A DNA stretch of 64,000 nt. Origin: an uncultured Eubacteriales bacterium (GTDB lineage Bacteria > Bacillota > Clostridia > Oscillospirales > CAG-272). Positions 18,212 to 26,641 of the stretch are shown here, piece after piece; positions within the stretch are counted from its first letter, which is position 1, and each line of letters starts with the position of its first letter. The stretch lies in contig CAKRMZ010000001.1 in the NCBI GenBank assembly GCA_934365155.1, forward strand, positions 1-64,000. The letters are read 5' to 3'. The notes under the pieces were generated by a model. It was not told the DNA's origin. It did not search any database and saw nothing but the letters and a program-made list of their open reading frames with translations. Position numbers and translations under genes: made by a program.

Positions 18212-19093
18212 TCAATTTTGCTTTGCCATTTGTTTGGCCTTTGCATCATTTAAAATCACTGCAGCAGCAGCGGATACATTCAGTGAGTTAATCTGTCCGT
18301 AAAGCGGAATTGATACTACAAAATCACATTTACCCATCAGCAACTTAGAAACGCCCTCGCCTTCGCTGCCGAATATAATCGCAGACGGAACGGAAAAATC
18401 GGTTTCATGATACGATGTACCGTTCGCCTCCGCAGCAAAAATCCAAAGTCCTTTTTGTTTGAGTTGGTCTATGGCAGCCGCCAAATTCGGCACCTTTGAA
18501 ATTGCTAAATGCTCAATCGCACCTGCACTGGATTTTGAAACCGTAGAGCTCATTCCGGCACTTCTGCGCTTGGGAATAATCAAACCGTGAACACCGGCGC
18601 ATTCTGCGCACCGAATTAATGCTCCGAGGTTGTGCGGATCCACAATTCCGTCTGCAATCGCAATCAACGGCATTTCGCCCCGCTGACGGGCAATTTGCAG
18701 AATATCATCGATACTGACATATTCCTTTGCTGCCGCCATAGCAACAATGCCCTGGTGAGATTTCGCTATCGCATCCAGCTTTTGTTTTTCTACCTCAATC
18801 ACAGGAATCTTGCGTTGAATTGCTTCTGCAACCAAAACCGTGATTGACCCTTCTCTGGCACCGCGCTGCACAAAAATTTTATCCACACAGTGATCACTCT
18901 TTAAAAGCTCACGGACCGCATTGCGCCCTACAATAAAATCCGATTCCGCATCCGCAAAATAATCCGAGTCCTGCAAAAATTGCGACGTCTGATTTCTTCT
19001 GTGATCGGTTGGTTTTCTTTTCTCCGATTGGTAGGAATTCCGCCCGGAGTCCCCTTTTTTCCCCTTATAAAAGCGTAAACTGACATTATCCAT
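18212..19093 (-). CDS. rlmB: 23S rRNA (guanosine-2251-2'-O)-methyltransferase RlmB (TrmH family)
   Basis: SPOUT-class rRNA 2'-O-methyltransferase. A basic N-terminal extension (~1-45) precedes the L30-like RNA-binding domain starting at IVGRNAVRELLKS. The catalytic domain has motif 1 DPHNLGALIRCAECAGV, motif 2 IIFGSEGEGVSKLL and motif 3 IPLYGQINSLNVSAAAAV. Length 293 includes the extension. In Bacillus, rlmB also lies close to sigH, matching the sigH gene upstream here. The ribosome site (AGAGAAGA) is weak. Confidence 0.93.
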   Translation of the reverse strand: MDNVSLRFYKGKKGDSGRNSYQSEKRKPTDHRRNQTSQFLQDSDYFADAESDFIVGRNAVRELLKSDHCVDKIFVQRGAREGSITVLVAEAIQRKIPVIEVEKQKLDAIAKSHQGIVAMAAAKEYVSIDDILQIARQRGEMPLIAIADGIVDPHNLGALIRCAECAGVHGLIIPKRRSAGMSSTVSKSSAGAIEHLAISKVPNLAAAIDQLKQKGLWIFAAEANGTSYHETDFSVPSAIIFGSEGEGVSKLLMGKCDFVVSIPLYGQINSLNVSAAAAVILNDAKAKQMAKQN

Positions 19094-19248
19094 TCTTCTC
19101 TATACAACCTATACTTTCATATTCAGATAATAAGTACTAATTTTTTATATTATAATTATAACATAAAAAAGAATGTTTGTATAGATTGCCGCTAAAAATT
19201 ATCGCAATTCATAGTTCATATATAAGCGCTGCCAAAACCGTTTTAACG

Positions 19249-19294
19249 AAAGAGACTTCACCTCGTTCCGATGAACAAAAAGTGAAGCCTCTTT
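19249..19294 (-). terminator. Terminator after the zinc-ribbon gene
   Basis: Stem arms AAAGAG-CTTCAC and GTGAAG-CTCTTT pair with one mismatch, beginning 38 nt past the stop of the zinc-ribbon gene. The T tract on the minus side is short (CGTTAAAA). Confidence 0.6.
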
Positions 19295-19331
19295 GACAAC
19301 GCATTTTCAACGTTTAAATTTAACAAAGCAA

Positions 19332-19607
19332 TTATTGCTGCTTCATTGCCGCATAGCACTCGCTGCAATAAATCGGTCTGTCATCGCTCGGCTGAAACGG
19401 AACTTTTGCTTCCTTTCCGCAGTTAGCGCAAGTAGTAGTGAAAAGTTCTCTCTGAGATTTGACAGCATTCTTTCTTGCGTCACGGCAAGCTTTGCATCTT
19501 TGCGGCTCATTTTTGAAGCCTCTTTCAGCATAGAATTCCTGTTCACCTGCAGTGAAAACGAATTCTTCTCCACAGTCTTTGCACTTTAAAGTTTTGTCTG
19601 TGTACAT
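19332..19607 (-). CDS. Small zinc-ribbon protein (zf-trcl-like)
   Basis: A 91-residue protein made almost entirely of two Cys-X2-Cys pair units: CKDCGEEF with CKACRDARK, and CANCGKEA with CSECYA. This is the double zinc-ribbon layout of the family Pfam names a probable zinc-ribbon domain; no biochemical role is established. GAGGAA lies ahead of ATG 19607. It is preceded by a tRNA-like leader (19647-19706) and followed by its own terminator, so it is probably a single-gene transcript with structured 5' UTR. Nucleic-acid binding is plausible but unproven. Confidence 0.85.
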   Translation of the reverse strand: MYTDKTLKCKDCGEEFVFTAGEQEFYAERGFKNEPQRCKACRDARKNAVKSQRELFTTTCANCGKEAKVPFQPSDDRPIYCSECYAAMKQQ

Positions 19608-19646
19608 GTTTTTTTCCTCGCTTTAAAATATGGTAAAATATTGTCG

Positions 19647-19706
19647 CCACAAGACGGATTCAAACCGACACCTCTGTCGTACAACGCTCTCTTTAAGCTA
19701 TTGTGG
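19647..19706 (-). ncRNA. tRNA-like leader element upstream of the zinc-ribbon gene
   Basis: Read on the minus strand, CCACAA (19706-19701) pairs with TTGTGG (19652-19647). Between them are TA (like U8-A9), a 4-bp D-stem GCTT/GAGC with a 5-nt loop, a 17-nt stretch in place of a normal anticodon arm and variable loop, and a T-arm GTCGG-TTTGAAT-CCGTC that abuts the acceptor-like stem as in tRNA. There is no CCA end, no usual D-loop GG and no room for a 5-bp/7-nt anticodon arm. A possible extended -10 (TGT TATATA, 19710-19718) would start transcription close to its 5' edge. Either a degenerate tRNA or a tRNA-mimic regulatory leader. Confidence 0.6.
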
Positions 19707-19792
19707 GCATATATAACAAATATTAAAAACGCAAACGTTCTCATTTTTGTTTTACATATGAAAACCTTTTATCGTTGAGATAAAAACACAAA

Positions 19793-20368
19793 TTAAAGCA
19801 ACGTCAGCTTTTTTAATTTTGCTTTTAACCTAATGATCGCGTTATCGACTGATTTTTCAGATATATGCAAGCACTTTGCAATCTCTTTATAAGAGCATCC
19901 ATCCACATAAAGAAGAAAAACTCGTTTTTCAAGCGATGTGAAATTAGCCATAACCGTATGAAAAAAAGTATGAAACGCTTCTTGATCAATAAAACTCTGT
20001 TCCGGACTTTCCGCAGTATTGAAACTATCACCGGATTCTCCGACGGTAAAATCGGAAACCGTCACGCAAGACGGACATTGTTTTTTCAAATTACGCAAAT
20101 ATGAAATCATGCGATTTTTGATACAAACACCGGCATAAACGCCAAATGCAACCTTACCGTCAACCTGATAACTCTGAACGGCCTGATATAATGCAATCAG
20201 TGCCTCCTGCGAAGCATCCTCACGCTCCGCCTCATCAAGTGAAGACGAAAAAGAAGATAAAATTTTTCGAATTAAGGGTAAATAGTTATGAAAAATGACC
20301 GAAAAAGCTTCTTCATCGCTGTTTCGGGCAGATATTATACACTCGTTGATATCCGCACATTTTTCCAT
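19793..20368 (-). CDS. Sigma-70 family factor, SigH (Spo0H)-like
   Basis: Alternative sigma factor. Region 2 (~15-90) includes REDASQEALIALYQAVQSY and region 4 includes VDGCSYKEIAKCLHISEKSVDNAIIRLKAKL, which matches the SigH end closely (SYQEIS...KSIDNALQRVKRKL in Bacillus). I place the start at ATG 20368 (191 residues, AAAGG 10 nt upstream), because the more distal ATG at 20431 lies inside the -10 box of a consensus promoter. SigH directs transition-state and early sporulation genes in relatives; its location next to rlmB supports the assignment. Another group-3/ECF-like sigma remains possible. Confidence 0.8.
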   Translation of the reverse strand: MEKCADINECIISARNSDEEAFSVIFHNYLPLIRKILSSFSSSLDEAEREDASQEALIALYQAVQSYQVDGKVAFGVYAGVCIKNRMISYLRNLKKQCPSCVTVSDFTVGESGDSFNTAESPEQSFIDQEAFHTFFHTVMANFTSLEKRVFLLYVDGCSYKEIAKCLHISEKSVDNAIIRLKAKLKKLTLL

Positions 20369-20429
20369 TTCAATATTGCCTTTAAATAAAGAAACTCTTC
20401 TCATTTCGTTACATTTTTGTTCTGCTTCC

Positions 20430-20457
20430 ATTATATCATTAAAAACATACTTGTCAA
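20430..20457 (-). promoter_or_regulatory. Consensus sigma-A promoter of the sigH-like gene
   Basis: Minus strand TTGACA (20452-20457), 16-nt spacer, TATAAT (20430-20435). Both hexamers are perfect. It fixes the start of the sigma gene downstream of 20430. Confidence 0.9.
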
Positions 20458-20592
20458 TAGAATTTTTTTATTTTTTTGGCAAATTGACGATTTTTTAGTA
20501 TGTTTTTCTTACAGTTAATATGCGAATCGACAAAAATTATAATGATGTCTGATTATTTTTTTGAAAAAAACGCAAAAACTTTGAATTAGCTA

Positions 20593-20621
20593 TTGCTATT
20601 TCCCCCAAATAGTGGTATTAT
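20593..20621 (+). promoter_or_regulatory. Promoter for rpsT-rpsU
   Basis: TTGCTA (20593-20598), 17-nt spacer, TATTAT (20616-20621). Confidence 0.6.
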
Positions 20622-20625
20622 ATAT

Positions 20626-20735
20626 AAACGGTTATGAACAGGATCGGGCATTGTTATTACCCGCATCCGTTTGAACATTGCCTGCGCGGTCGTCTGCGCA
20701 AGGCGCCGATCGATCAGCATGGGGAGGTGAACAGT
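20626..20735 (+). promoter_or_regulatory. Structured 5' leader of rpsT (S20)
   Basis: About 110 nt between promoter and start codon hold two strong hairpins: GGATCGGG/CCCG-CATCC (20641-20668) and GCCTGCGC/GCGCAAGGC (20680-20704), ending just before GGGGAGG. Autogenous control by S20 through its leader is known in E. coli; here it is inference from structure and the weak TTG start. Confidence 0.5.
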
Positions 20736-21002
20736 TTGCCAAACATTAAATCAGCTAAAAAGCGCGTAAAGGTCATCGCATCAAAGACTCTTCAAAACAA
20801 AATGATCAAAACCGCGTTGAAGACAGAGATGAAAAAATATGAAGCTGCAATCAATTCCGGTGATAAGGAATTGGCGGCAACAACATATAAAGCAGCAGTA
20901 AAAGCTATTGACCAGGCAGTTGCAAAAGGTATCCTTCACAAAAATAATGCTGCAAGAAAAAAGAGCCGTTATACCGTTAAGCTAAACCAGCTCGAAGCAT
21001 AA
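20736..21002 (+). CDS. rpsT: 30S ribosomal protein S20
   Basis: Binds the bottom of the 30S body, contacting 16S helices. The 88 residues begin PNIKSAKKRV and include the conserved KNNAARKKSRY near the end. The start is TTG at 20736: GGGAGG lies 8 nt upstream and the family always begins just before PNIKSAKKR. The frame is open further upstream (to 20634), but those residues belong to the leader. First gene of the rpsT-rpsU pair. Confidence 0.97.
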   Translation: MPNIKSAKKRVKVIASKTLQNKMIKTALKTEMKKYEAAINSGDKELAATTYKAAVKAIDQAVAKGILHKNNAARKKSRYTVKLNQLEA

Positions 21003-21060
21003 TGCGCCTTTTTCGCGTAAATATTATTTTTGCATTTTAATTTGCTAAGGAGGGATATTG

Positions 21061-21240
21061 ATGGCAGAGGTTAGAGTTAAAGAAAATGAAACGCTTGATA
21101 GTGCTCTTCGCAGATTTAAAAGGCAGTGCGCAAGATCCGGCGTTCTGGCAGAGGTTCGTAAAAGAGAACATTACGAAAAACCAAGCGTAAGACGCAAAAA
21201 GAAATCAGAAGCTGCTAGAAAACGCAAATACAAATCTTAA
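21061..21240 (+). CDS. rpsU: 30S ribosomal protein S21
   Basis: Small basic protein near the mRNA exit of the 30S subunit. The 59 residues show the family core VRVKENETLDSALRRFKRQ and the basic tail RRKKKSEAARKRKYKS. AGGAGGG lies 7-8 nt before ATG 21061. It lies 58 nt after rpsT and is followed by a strong terminator. Confidence 0.98.
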   Translation: MAEVRVKENETLDSALRRFKRQCARSGVLAEVRKREHYEKPSVRRKKKSEAARKRKYKS

Positions 21241-21257
21241 CTTTTATAACCAACATT

Positions 21258-21287
21258 CTGAGGAGCAGTTTGCTCCTCAGTTTTTTA
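21258..21287 (+). terminator. Rho-independent terminator of rpsT-rpsU
   Basis: CTGAGGAGCA / TGCTCCTCAG with a 3-nt loop, followed by TTTTTT. Confidence 0.95.
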
Positions 21288-21336
21288 TTCGCGCCTTTCT
21301 TGTTAACAAATTATTTATATATTGCTGTCCGTTTCA

Positions 21337-21345
21337 TGGTATAAT
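21337..21345 (+). promoter_or_regulatory. Extended -10 promoter for the rimM operon
   Basis: TGG directly precedes TATAAT (21340-21345); no good -35 is seen at 17 nt. The start codon of rimM is 60 nt further on. Confidence 0.5.
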
Positions 21346-21405
21346 ATTGATAATATTGTGTATTATACGCACGATTTAATACTTGTGTGAATCGGGGGAA
21401 TACCT

Positions 21406-21948
21406 ATGCATTTTACCGAATCCGAGCCAATGCAATACCTCGAGGTAGCCAAAGCTACCAAGCCCCACGGAATCAAGGGTGAAATTAAAATGTTTTGCCT
21501 CTGCGACTCGCCGGATTCTTTGCGTCATGTAAAAACCCTCTATCTGGACCCGAAGGGGCATTCGGCTTTAACCGTAAAATCCGTCAAAAACGTTCACGGA
21601 TTTGCCGTAATTGCATTTGACACAATCGACAGCATCGAAAAAGCCGAACGTTATCGCGGTCAATCATTCTATGCAGCACGCGATGAGATCAAAAAAGACG
21701 AAGAATCCTTTTTCATCTGCGATCTGATTGGACTTTCGGTGATTGATGCCGTTTCCGGTGAAATCTACGGCACCTTGCAAAATGTATTTTCAAGTCCGGC
21801 AAACGATATCTATTCCGTAAAAACAGCACAAGGTGAGGTTTTGGTCCCCGCCGTTCCTTCTTTTATTCAAAAAATCGATCCCGAAAAAGGAATTTTTATC
21901 ACCCCGATCCCGGGTCTGTTCCCCAAAAATGAAATCACGAAAAGTTAA
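21406..21948 (+). CDS. rimM: Ribosome maturation factor RimM
   Basis: Assists maturation of the 30S head by binding S19. N-terminal RimM domain starts YLEVAKATKPHGIKGEIK (~10-95); the C-terminal PRC-barrel domain ends VLVPAVPSFIQKIDPEKG. GGGGGAA lies upstream of ATG 21406. The gene precedes trmD by 15 nt as in most Firmicutes, although the usual partners rpsP and rplS are not adjacent here. Confidence 0.96.
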   Translation: MHFTESEPMQYLEVAKATKPHGIKGEIKMFCLCDSPDSLRHVKTLYLDPKGHSALTVKSVKNVHGFAVIAFDTIDSIEKAERYRGQSFYAARDEIKKDEESFFICDLIGLSVIDAVSGEIYGTLQNVFSSPANDIYSVKTAQGEVLVPAVPSFIQKIDPEKGIFITPIPGLFPKNEITKS

Positions 21949-21963
21949 CACTAAGGATATATT

Positions 21964-22674
21964 ATGCGATTTGATATTATGACACTGTTTCCGGACCTTG
22001 TGGACCGAATTCTCAGTGAGAGTATCATCGGCAGAGCGCAAAAAAATGAATATATCACGGTAAAATCCCATAACATCCGTGATTTTTCCGAAAACAAGCA
22101 CAAAAAAGTTGATGATACCCCCTATGGCGGCGGAAAAGGAATGCTGATGGCAGCTCCGCCTATATGGAATTGCCATCGTGCGATACTGGCAAACTCCGCG
22201 GACACACCGAATCGGCGAACCATTTTTATGTCACCGCAAGGCCCTGTACTGACACAAAAAAAAGCGTGTGAGCTTTCCGAACTGGATCAGATCATTATTC
22301 TTTGCGGACACTATGAGGGTGTTGATCAGCGCATACTGGATATGATGATAGATGAAGAAATTTCCATCGGAGATTACGTACTGACAGGCGGTGAACTTCC
22401 GGCCTGTATCTTAGTCGATTGTGTGGCACGCATGGTTACGGGCGTTTTGTCTGACGCCGAATGCTATGAAAAAGAATCTCACAGCAGCGAAGGCTTGCTT
22501 GAATTTCCTCAATATACCCGCCCTTATAACTTTTTAGGAAGCATGGTGCCGGATGTACTGCTCAGCGGAAACCATGCAGAAATTGAAAAATGGCGGAAAA
22601 CTGCAGCACGGGACGTCACTCAAAAAAAACGTCCGGATTTATTAAAAAGGACTTTGAATCAAGATGAAAAATAA
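21964..22674 (+). CDS. trmD: tRNA (guanine-37-N1)-methyltransferase
   Basis: SPOUT methyltransferase that makes m1G37 next to the anticodon and so prevents frameshifting. Visible motifs: DDTPYGGGKGMLM, LCGHYEGVDQRI (AdoMet site), ISIGDYVLTGGELPA, and LLEFPQYTRP. Length 236 is normal. AAGGAT lies upstream of ATG 21964. Its last 11 nt overlap the start of murJ. Confidence 0.98.
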   Translation: MRFDIMTLFPDLVDRILSESIIGRAQKNEYITVKSHNIRDFSENKHKKVDDTPYGGGKGMLMAAPPIWNCHRAILANSADTPNRRTIFMSPQGPVLTQKKACELSELDQIIILCGHYEGVDQRILDMMIDEEISIGDYVLTGGELPACILVDCVARMVTGVLSDAECYEKESHSSEGLLEFPQYTRPYNFLGSMVPDVLLSGNHAEIEKWRKTAARDVTQKKRPDLLKRTLNQDEK

Positions 22675-24229
22675 TCAAAAAGCTGCGAAGACGGTTTTTA
22701 TCATGGTTATTGCCATGATTCTATCCAAAGCACTTGGATTAGTACGCAGCATGTTAATGGCATCTCATTACGGAGTCGGCATCGCCTCCGATGCGTTCAG
22801 CGCAGCGTCAAAAATTCCCCTCGTTTTTTTCGACTTGCTTTTCGGCGCCTCGATCTTAGGATGTTTTATTCCCATTTACAACGAGTTCGATCGGCGGAAC
22901 GGAGACCGGGAAGCGGATGACTTTGCCTGCTTATTCTTAAATTTTATTTTTCTTTTGACCTCCCTGCTTTCCGTATTCGGAATACTGTTTGCGCCGTGGA
23001 TTATTCAGTGTGTAGCGCCGGATCTTGATCCGCAAAGCTATACTCTCGCTGTCCGGTTGCTGCGAATTATGTTCCCCATGATAATCTTCACCGGCAGCGC
23101 CTATACCTTAGTCGGGGTCATGCAGTCAAAGAACCGTTTCATTCTACCCTCGCTTATCAGCTCCATCTCCAATTTCGGAGTAATTCTCTATTTTCTTTTT
23201 TTAGACAAGCAATTGGGTTCATACGGCCTCTACGGGTTAGCAATAGCCTATCTCGTTTCCTGGGCTCTGCAGTTTTTAACGCTGTGCATCCCGTTGGTTC
23301 ACAGCGGATTCCGTCTCCGCCCCATGATTCATTTCTTTCAAAACCCCGCTTTGCTTCGCGCCCTGAAAATGACCCCACAGGTCATTATAGGCTCTTGGCT
23401 TGCACCGGTCGGAATGCTCATCGGGACACGGTTTGCATCGAAACTTTCATCCGTCGGCGCTGTCACCATATTTGACTATACCAATAACACCTACACCATT
23501 ATCGTCGGCATCTTAACCTATGGAATATGCAATTTTGTATTTCCGAAGTTTGCCCGACTGAGCGCCTCGGCAGAAACCGAAAAGTTTAGCAAAGAGGTCC
23601 AGCGCGGAATTACTTCTTTATTTTATATTGTTATTCCGATTATGTTCGCCGCGTTTATTCTCTCTGGGGAAGGAATTTCCATTCTGTATCAGCGCGGAAA
23701 ATTCAACGCAGCCGATGCTGCGCAAACCGCAAAATCCTTACAGTATATGCTGTTCGGAATGCCTGCCTTTTGCCTGATAGAGCTGCTCTCGCGCGTCATG
23801 TACGCGAAGAAAAAAGCATATGCCTCCATGTGTGCCGCCATCGTCGGCATTCTCTGCAATTTGCTTTCGACTTTTCTGCTGACATTGAATTCATCGTCGG
23901 GAATTGAAGTCATTGCTTTAGGCAATGCCATCGGACAAATTGCCGCGGCCGGATGCCTGATTCTATTCACCTTAATTACCTCCGAGAAACTTCCCTCCCG
24001 CGCCTTTATTGTCTCCTGTCTTAAAATCTTTTTTTGCGCCCTTGTGTCCTACGGGGCGATGAAAATCGTTTTTCTTTTTGTCGGCGGTAATGCTTACGAA
24101 GTCTCTCTTTTCCGCAACATCGTCACTATTCTCTGCGTGTTCTCGGCGGGAGCTGTTGTATATTTGCTTTTAACCAGTCTTTTTCACATAAAATTTGAAC
24201 TGCAAGGAGATGAAAAAGAGATTGAGTAA
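22664..24229 (+). CDS. murJ: Lipid II flippase MurJ
   Basis: Polytopic membrane protein of the MOP superfamily, with about 14 hydrophobic helices over 521 residues. Family features include ILSKALGLVRSMLMASHYGVG at the start and IGTRFASKLSSVGAVTIFDYTN in the middle. It moves lipid-linked peptidoglycan precursor (or another polyprenyl-linked unit) across the membrane. Translation is probably coupled to trmD (overlap). Because the next gene is an O-antigen-ligase-like protein, a role in a second polymer is also possible. Confidence 0.9.
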   Translation: MKNNQKAAKTVFIMVIAMILSKALGLVRSMLMASHYGVGIASDAFSAASKIPLVFFDLLFGASILGCFIPIYNEFDRRNGDREADDFACLFLNFIFLLTSLLSVFGILFAPWIIQCVAPDLDPQSYTLAVRLLRIMFPMIIFTGSAYTLVGVMQSKNRFILPSLISSISNFGVILYFLFLDKQLGSYGLYGLAIAYLVSWALQFLTLCIPLVHSGFRLRPMIHFFQNPALLRALKMTPQVIIGSWLAPVGMLIGTRFASKLSSVGAVTIFDYTNNTYTIIVGILTYGICNFVFPKFARLSASAETEKFSKEVQRGITSLFYIVIPIMFAAFILSGEGISILYQRGKFNAADAAQTAKSLQYMLFGMPAFCLIELLSRVMYAKKKAYASMCAAIVGILCNLLSTFLLTLNSSSGIEVIALGNAIGQIAAAGCLILFTLITSEKLPSRAFIVSCLKIFFCALVSYGAMKIVFLFVGGNAYEVSLFRNIVTILCVFSAGAVVYLLLTSLFHIKFELQGDEKEIE

Positions 24230-26132
24230 CCGTTTCAAAAACAAGTGTCGTGAGCTTTCATACGGCAGCTTCTTTATTCGAATTTTAATCACCCTGACCA
24301 ATCGAATCTATCAGGCGCTTGAACATAGCTTAATCGGAAACCTTTTAAGCAGCTATCCGTCTGACGCTTCCGAATGCCGGAGCCGTTGCGGTAAAACAGT
24401 TTCCGAAAAGCTTTCTTTATCTTCCAAAATCCGAAACTTAAAGATCGCTACGGCAAAAAGCTTTGAAAACAGCCGTATCTTAGCCTGGCTGCAATCCGTC
24501 GCAAATTTTCTGTTGCGGCTTTCCATTCGTTCATACAGCATTGCATTTTTGTCGTTTGGTTCTTATTGCATTATTCTGTATTATATTATCAACTATCTGA
24601 AATTTGATATCAGCGTAGGCAAAGACCGATTGTATATCGGTATCTTTTTAGTCATTTGCGCAATACCGGCTTTATTCTCCAAAAAAGGCCTTGCCCACAT
24701 GCTTTCGGGAAGCACCTTCGGTCATATCTTTTTGTTCGGAGTTGCCGGAATTCGGAAATACAGCTTAGAAAACGTCGGTCCGTCCGTCCACAAAAACAAT
24801 GCTTCCTTTATTGTCGGCATGGCTGCCGGGCTGTTAACCGTGTTTGTTTCCCCGTTTTGGATTCTTTTCGGAATCATCGGAATCATCGGCGCCGCACTGA
24901 TCTGTCATATTCCGGAGCTTGGAATTGTAATGCTGTTTTTAACATTGCCGTTCCTCCCTACCATGCTTTTGGCCGCGCTGATTTGCTTTTTATTTTTTGC
25001 TTACATGTTGAAATACATCCGCGGCAAACGCAATCTCCGTTTTGATTCGTTTGATCGCAGTGTAGTGATGTTTTGCATATTTGTTCTGTTTGCAGGTCTT
25101 TTTTCCGTAGACACAATCGGAAGCATAAAGGTGGCACTTCTTTGGCTGTGTTTCCTATGCGGCTATTTCCTCTGTGTCAATTTAATTTCAAATGCACTCT
25201 GGGCCAAACGCTGCATCGGTGCCATGCTTACATCCACACTGATTGTTGCGGCATACGGTATTCTACAATATCTCTCCGGCAGTGCTTCCACATCCTGGCA
25301 AGATACAAAAATGTTCTCCGATATCAGCGGACGCGTTGTATCTACCTTTGAAAACCCCAATGTTTTAGGGGAGTTTTTAATTCTGACCACTCCCTTCTTT
25401 TTTGCGCTGACACTCAATGCCAAACGAATGAGCGAAAAAGCCCTGTCCTTCTTTATGACATGCGTATGCATAATTTGCTTGGTATTCACTTGGTCCCGAG
25501 GCGCTTGGTTAGGCTTTATGTTTGGAATGGTTCTGTTTCTTTTAATTTACAGCCGGAAAGCCATGATTTTATTGGTAGCCGGGCTGTGCACAATCCCATC
25601 CTGGCCGTTTATCCTGCCGGAAAGTATTATCAATCGATTTACTTCCATTGGCAATATCAGCGATTCCTCCACCTCTTTCCGTGTAAACATCTGGAAGGGC
25701 TCCATCCGAATGATTGAAAGCTTTTTCCTGTCCGGTGTAGGACTCGGCATCAATTCCTTCCAAAAAATTTATCCCGACTATTCTCTGCCGGCGATTGAAA
25801 GTGCACCTCATGCACACAATCTGTATCTCGAATTGCTGGCGGAAATCGGTGTTTTCGGACTTTTATCCTTTCTTGTATGCATGCTTATATTTACCCGTTC
25901 TAATTTCAACCTGTTTCGCAAACCGAATATTATCAAAAGCAACCGTCTTTTCGTGATCGCCGGTTTTTGCGGAATTTTCGCCATACTGCTGCAAGGTCTC
26001 ACTGATTATGTATGGTACAATTACCGACTGTTTTTAATGTTCTGGTTAGTCGTAGGCTTAACCGCTGCAATGCGAAAATTATCCACTGCCAATTCGGGAG
26101 CCTATTTCCCGCAATACTCTATAGAAAGTTAG
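24222..26132 (+). CDS. O-antigen ligase/Wzy-like membrane protein
   Basis: A large integral membrane protein with about a dozen hydrophobic segments. The conserved Wzy/WaaL loop region lies in the second half: ENPNVLGEFLILTTPFF, TWSRGAWLGFMFGM and the His-containing APHAHNLYLELLAEIGVFG. Such proteins polymerise or ligate undecaprenyl-linked glycans at the outer face of the membrane. The first ~95 residues are soluble and atypical. The start is uncertain: TTG 24222 has AAGGAG 12 nt upstream, whereas ATG 24210 abuts it. It overlaps the end of murJ and is followed by two small paralogues, suggesting one envelope-polymer unit. Confidence 0.8.
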   Translation: MSNRFKNKCRELSYGSFFIRILITLTNRIYQALEHSLIGNLLSSYPSDASECRSRCGKTVSEKLSLSSKIRNLKIATAKSFENSRILAWLQSVANFLLRLSIRSYSIAFLSFGSYCIILYYIINYLKFDISVGKDRLYIGIFLVICAIPALFSKKGLAHMLSGSTFGHIFLFGVAGIRKYSLENVGPSVHKNNASFIVGMAAGLLTVFVSPFWILFGIIGIIGAALICHIPELGIVMLFLTLPFLPTMLLAALICFLFFAYMLKYIRGKRNLRFDSFDRSVVMFCIFVLFAGLFSVDTIGSIKVALLWLCFLCGYFLCVNLISNALWAKRCIGAMLTSTLIVAAYGILQYLSGSASTSWQDTKMFSDISGRVVSTFENPNVLGEFLILTTPFFFALTLNAKRMSEKALSFFMTCVCIICLVFTWSRGAWLGFMFGMVLFLLIYSRKAMILLVAGLCTIPSWPFILPESIINRFTSIGNISDSSTSFRVNIWKGSIRMIESFFLSGVGLGINSFQKIYPDYSLPAIESAPHAHNLYLELLAEIGVFGLLSFLVCMLIFTRSNFNLFRKPNIIKSNRLFVIAGFCGIFAILLQGLTDYVWYNYRLFLMFWLVVGLTAAMRKLSTANSGAYFPQYSIES

Positions 26133-26140
26133 GTGCGATT

Positions 26141-26635
26141 ATGAGCGAACGTTCTGCAAAAAAGTTTAGATTTAATATTATTGATGTCCTATTTATCCTG
26201 CTGATTCTTATTGTTATCTTAGGCGGATTCTACTTCTTCCGAATCCGTTCAGCAAAAAACGCACAAACTGCCCAGCAAATTTCGATTTCCTATACCGTAG
26301 AGATCAAAGATATCGATGAAGATGTTTTGCCTCACATTACTAAAGGCGATCCTGTTGTAGACAGTTACTCCCTCAAAAATATCGGTATCGTTGAGGCGAT
26401 TTCTTATACGGATTCTGAGTATATCGGTGTTAACCAGGAGGACGGTACTATTGTAAAGTCCGTCTATCCAGGCTATCAGAACATCAAAATTACCATTCAA
26501 GCCGATGCCGATACCGGCCACGGAACTTATGAAATCAACGGATATACATTAGCAGTAGGAACCGCAGTTTCTGTTCGACTTCCCGGGTTTGCCGGAAGCG
26601 GATCCTGCATCAGCATTACAGAAGGTGAGGTGTAA
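26141..26635 (+). CDS. DUF4330-like single-pass membrane protein, copy 1
   Basis: 164 residues: a short cytosolic N-terminus with FRFNIIDVLFILLILIVILG, one transmembrane helix (~14-33), and an extracytoplasmic beta-rich domain with VEIKDIDEDVLPHITKGD. The layout matches DUF4330 proteins, whose function is unknown. The ATG at 26141 is supported by AGGTGCGA. It starts 8 nt after the O-antigen-ligase-like gene and is paralogous to the next gene (shared FNIIDV plus helix, and the ISKGD/ITKGD turn). A periplasm-side accessory role in polymer assembly is inference only. Confidence 0.7.
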   Translation: MSERSAKKFRFNIIDVLFILLILIVILGGFYFFRIRSAKNAQTAQQISISYTVEIKDIDEDVLPHITKGDPVVDSYSLKNIGIVEAISYTDSEYIGVNQEDGTIVKSVYPGYQNIKITIQADADTGHGTYEINGYTLAVGTAVSVRLPGFAGSGSCISITEGEV

Positions 26636-26641
26636 AAATTC

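Noticed and set aside
19644..19709. Functional tRNA gene
   Set aside because: No room for a normal anticodon arm, no D-loop GG, one mismatch in the T-stem, only six acceptor pairs and no CCA; kept as tRNA-like only.
20369..20431. ATG 20431 as start of the sigH-like gene
   Set aside because: This ATG is part of the TATAAT of a consensus promoter, so it cannot be transcribed from it.
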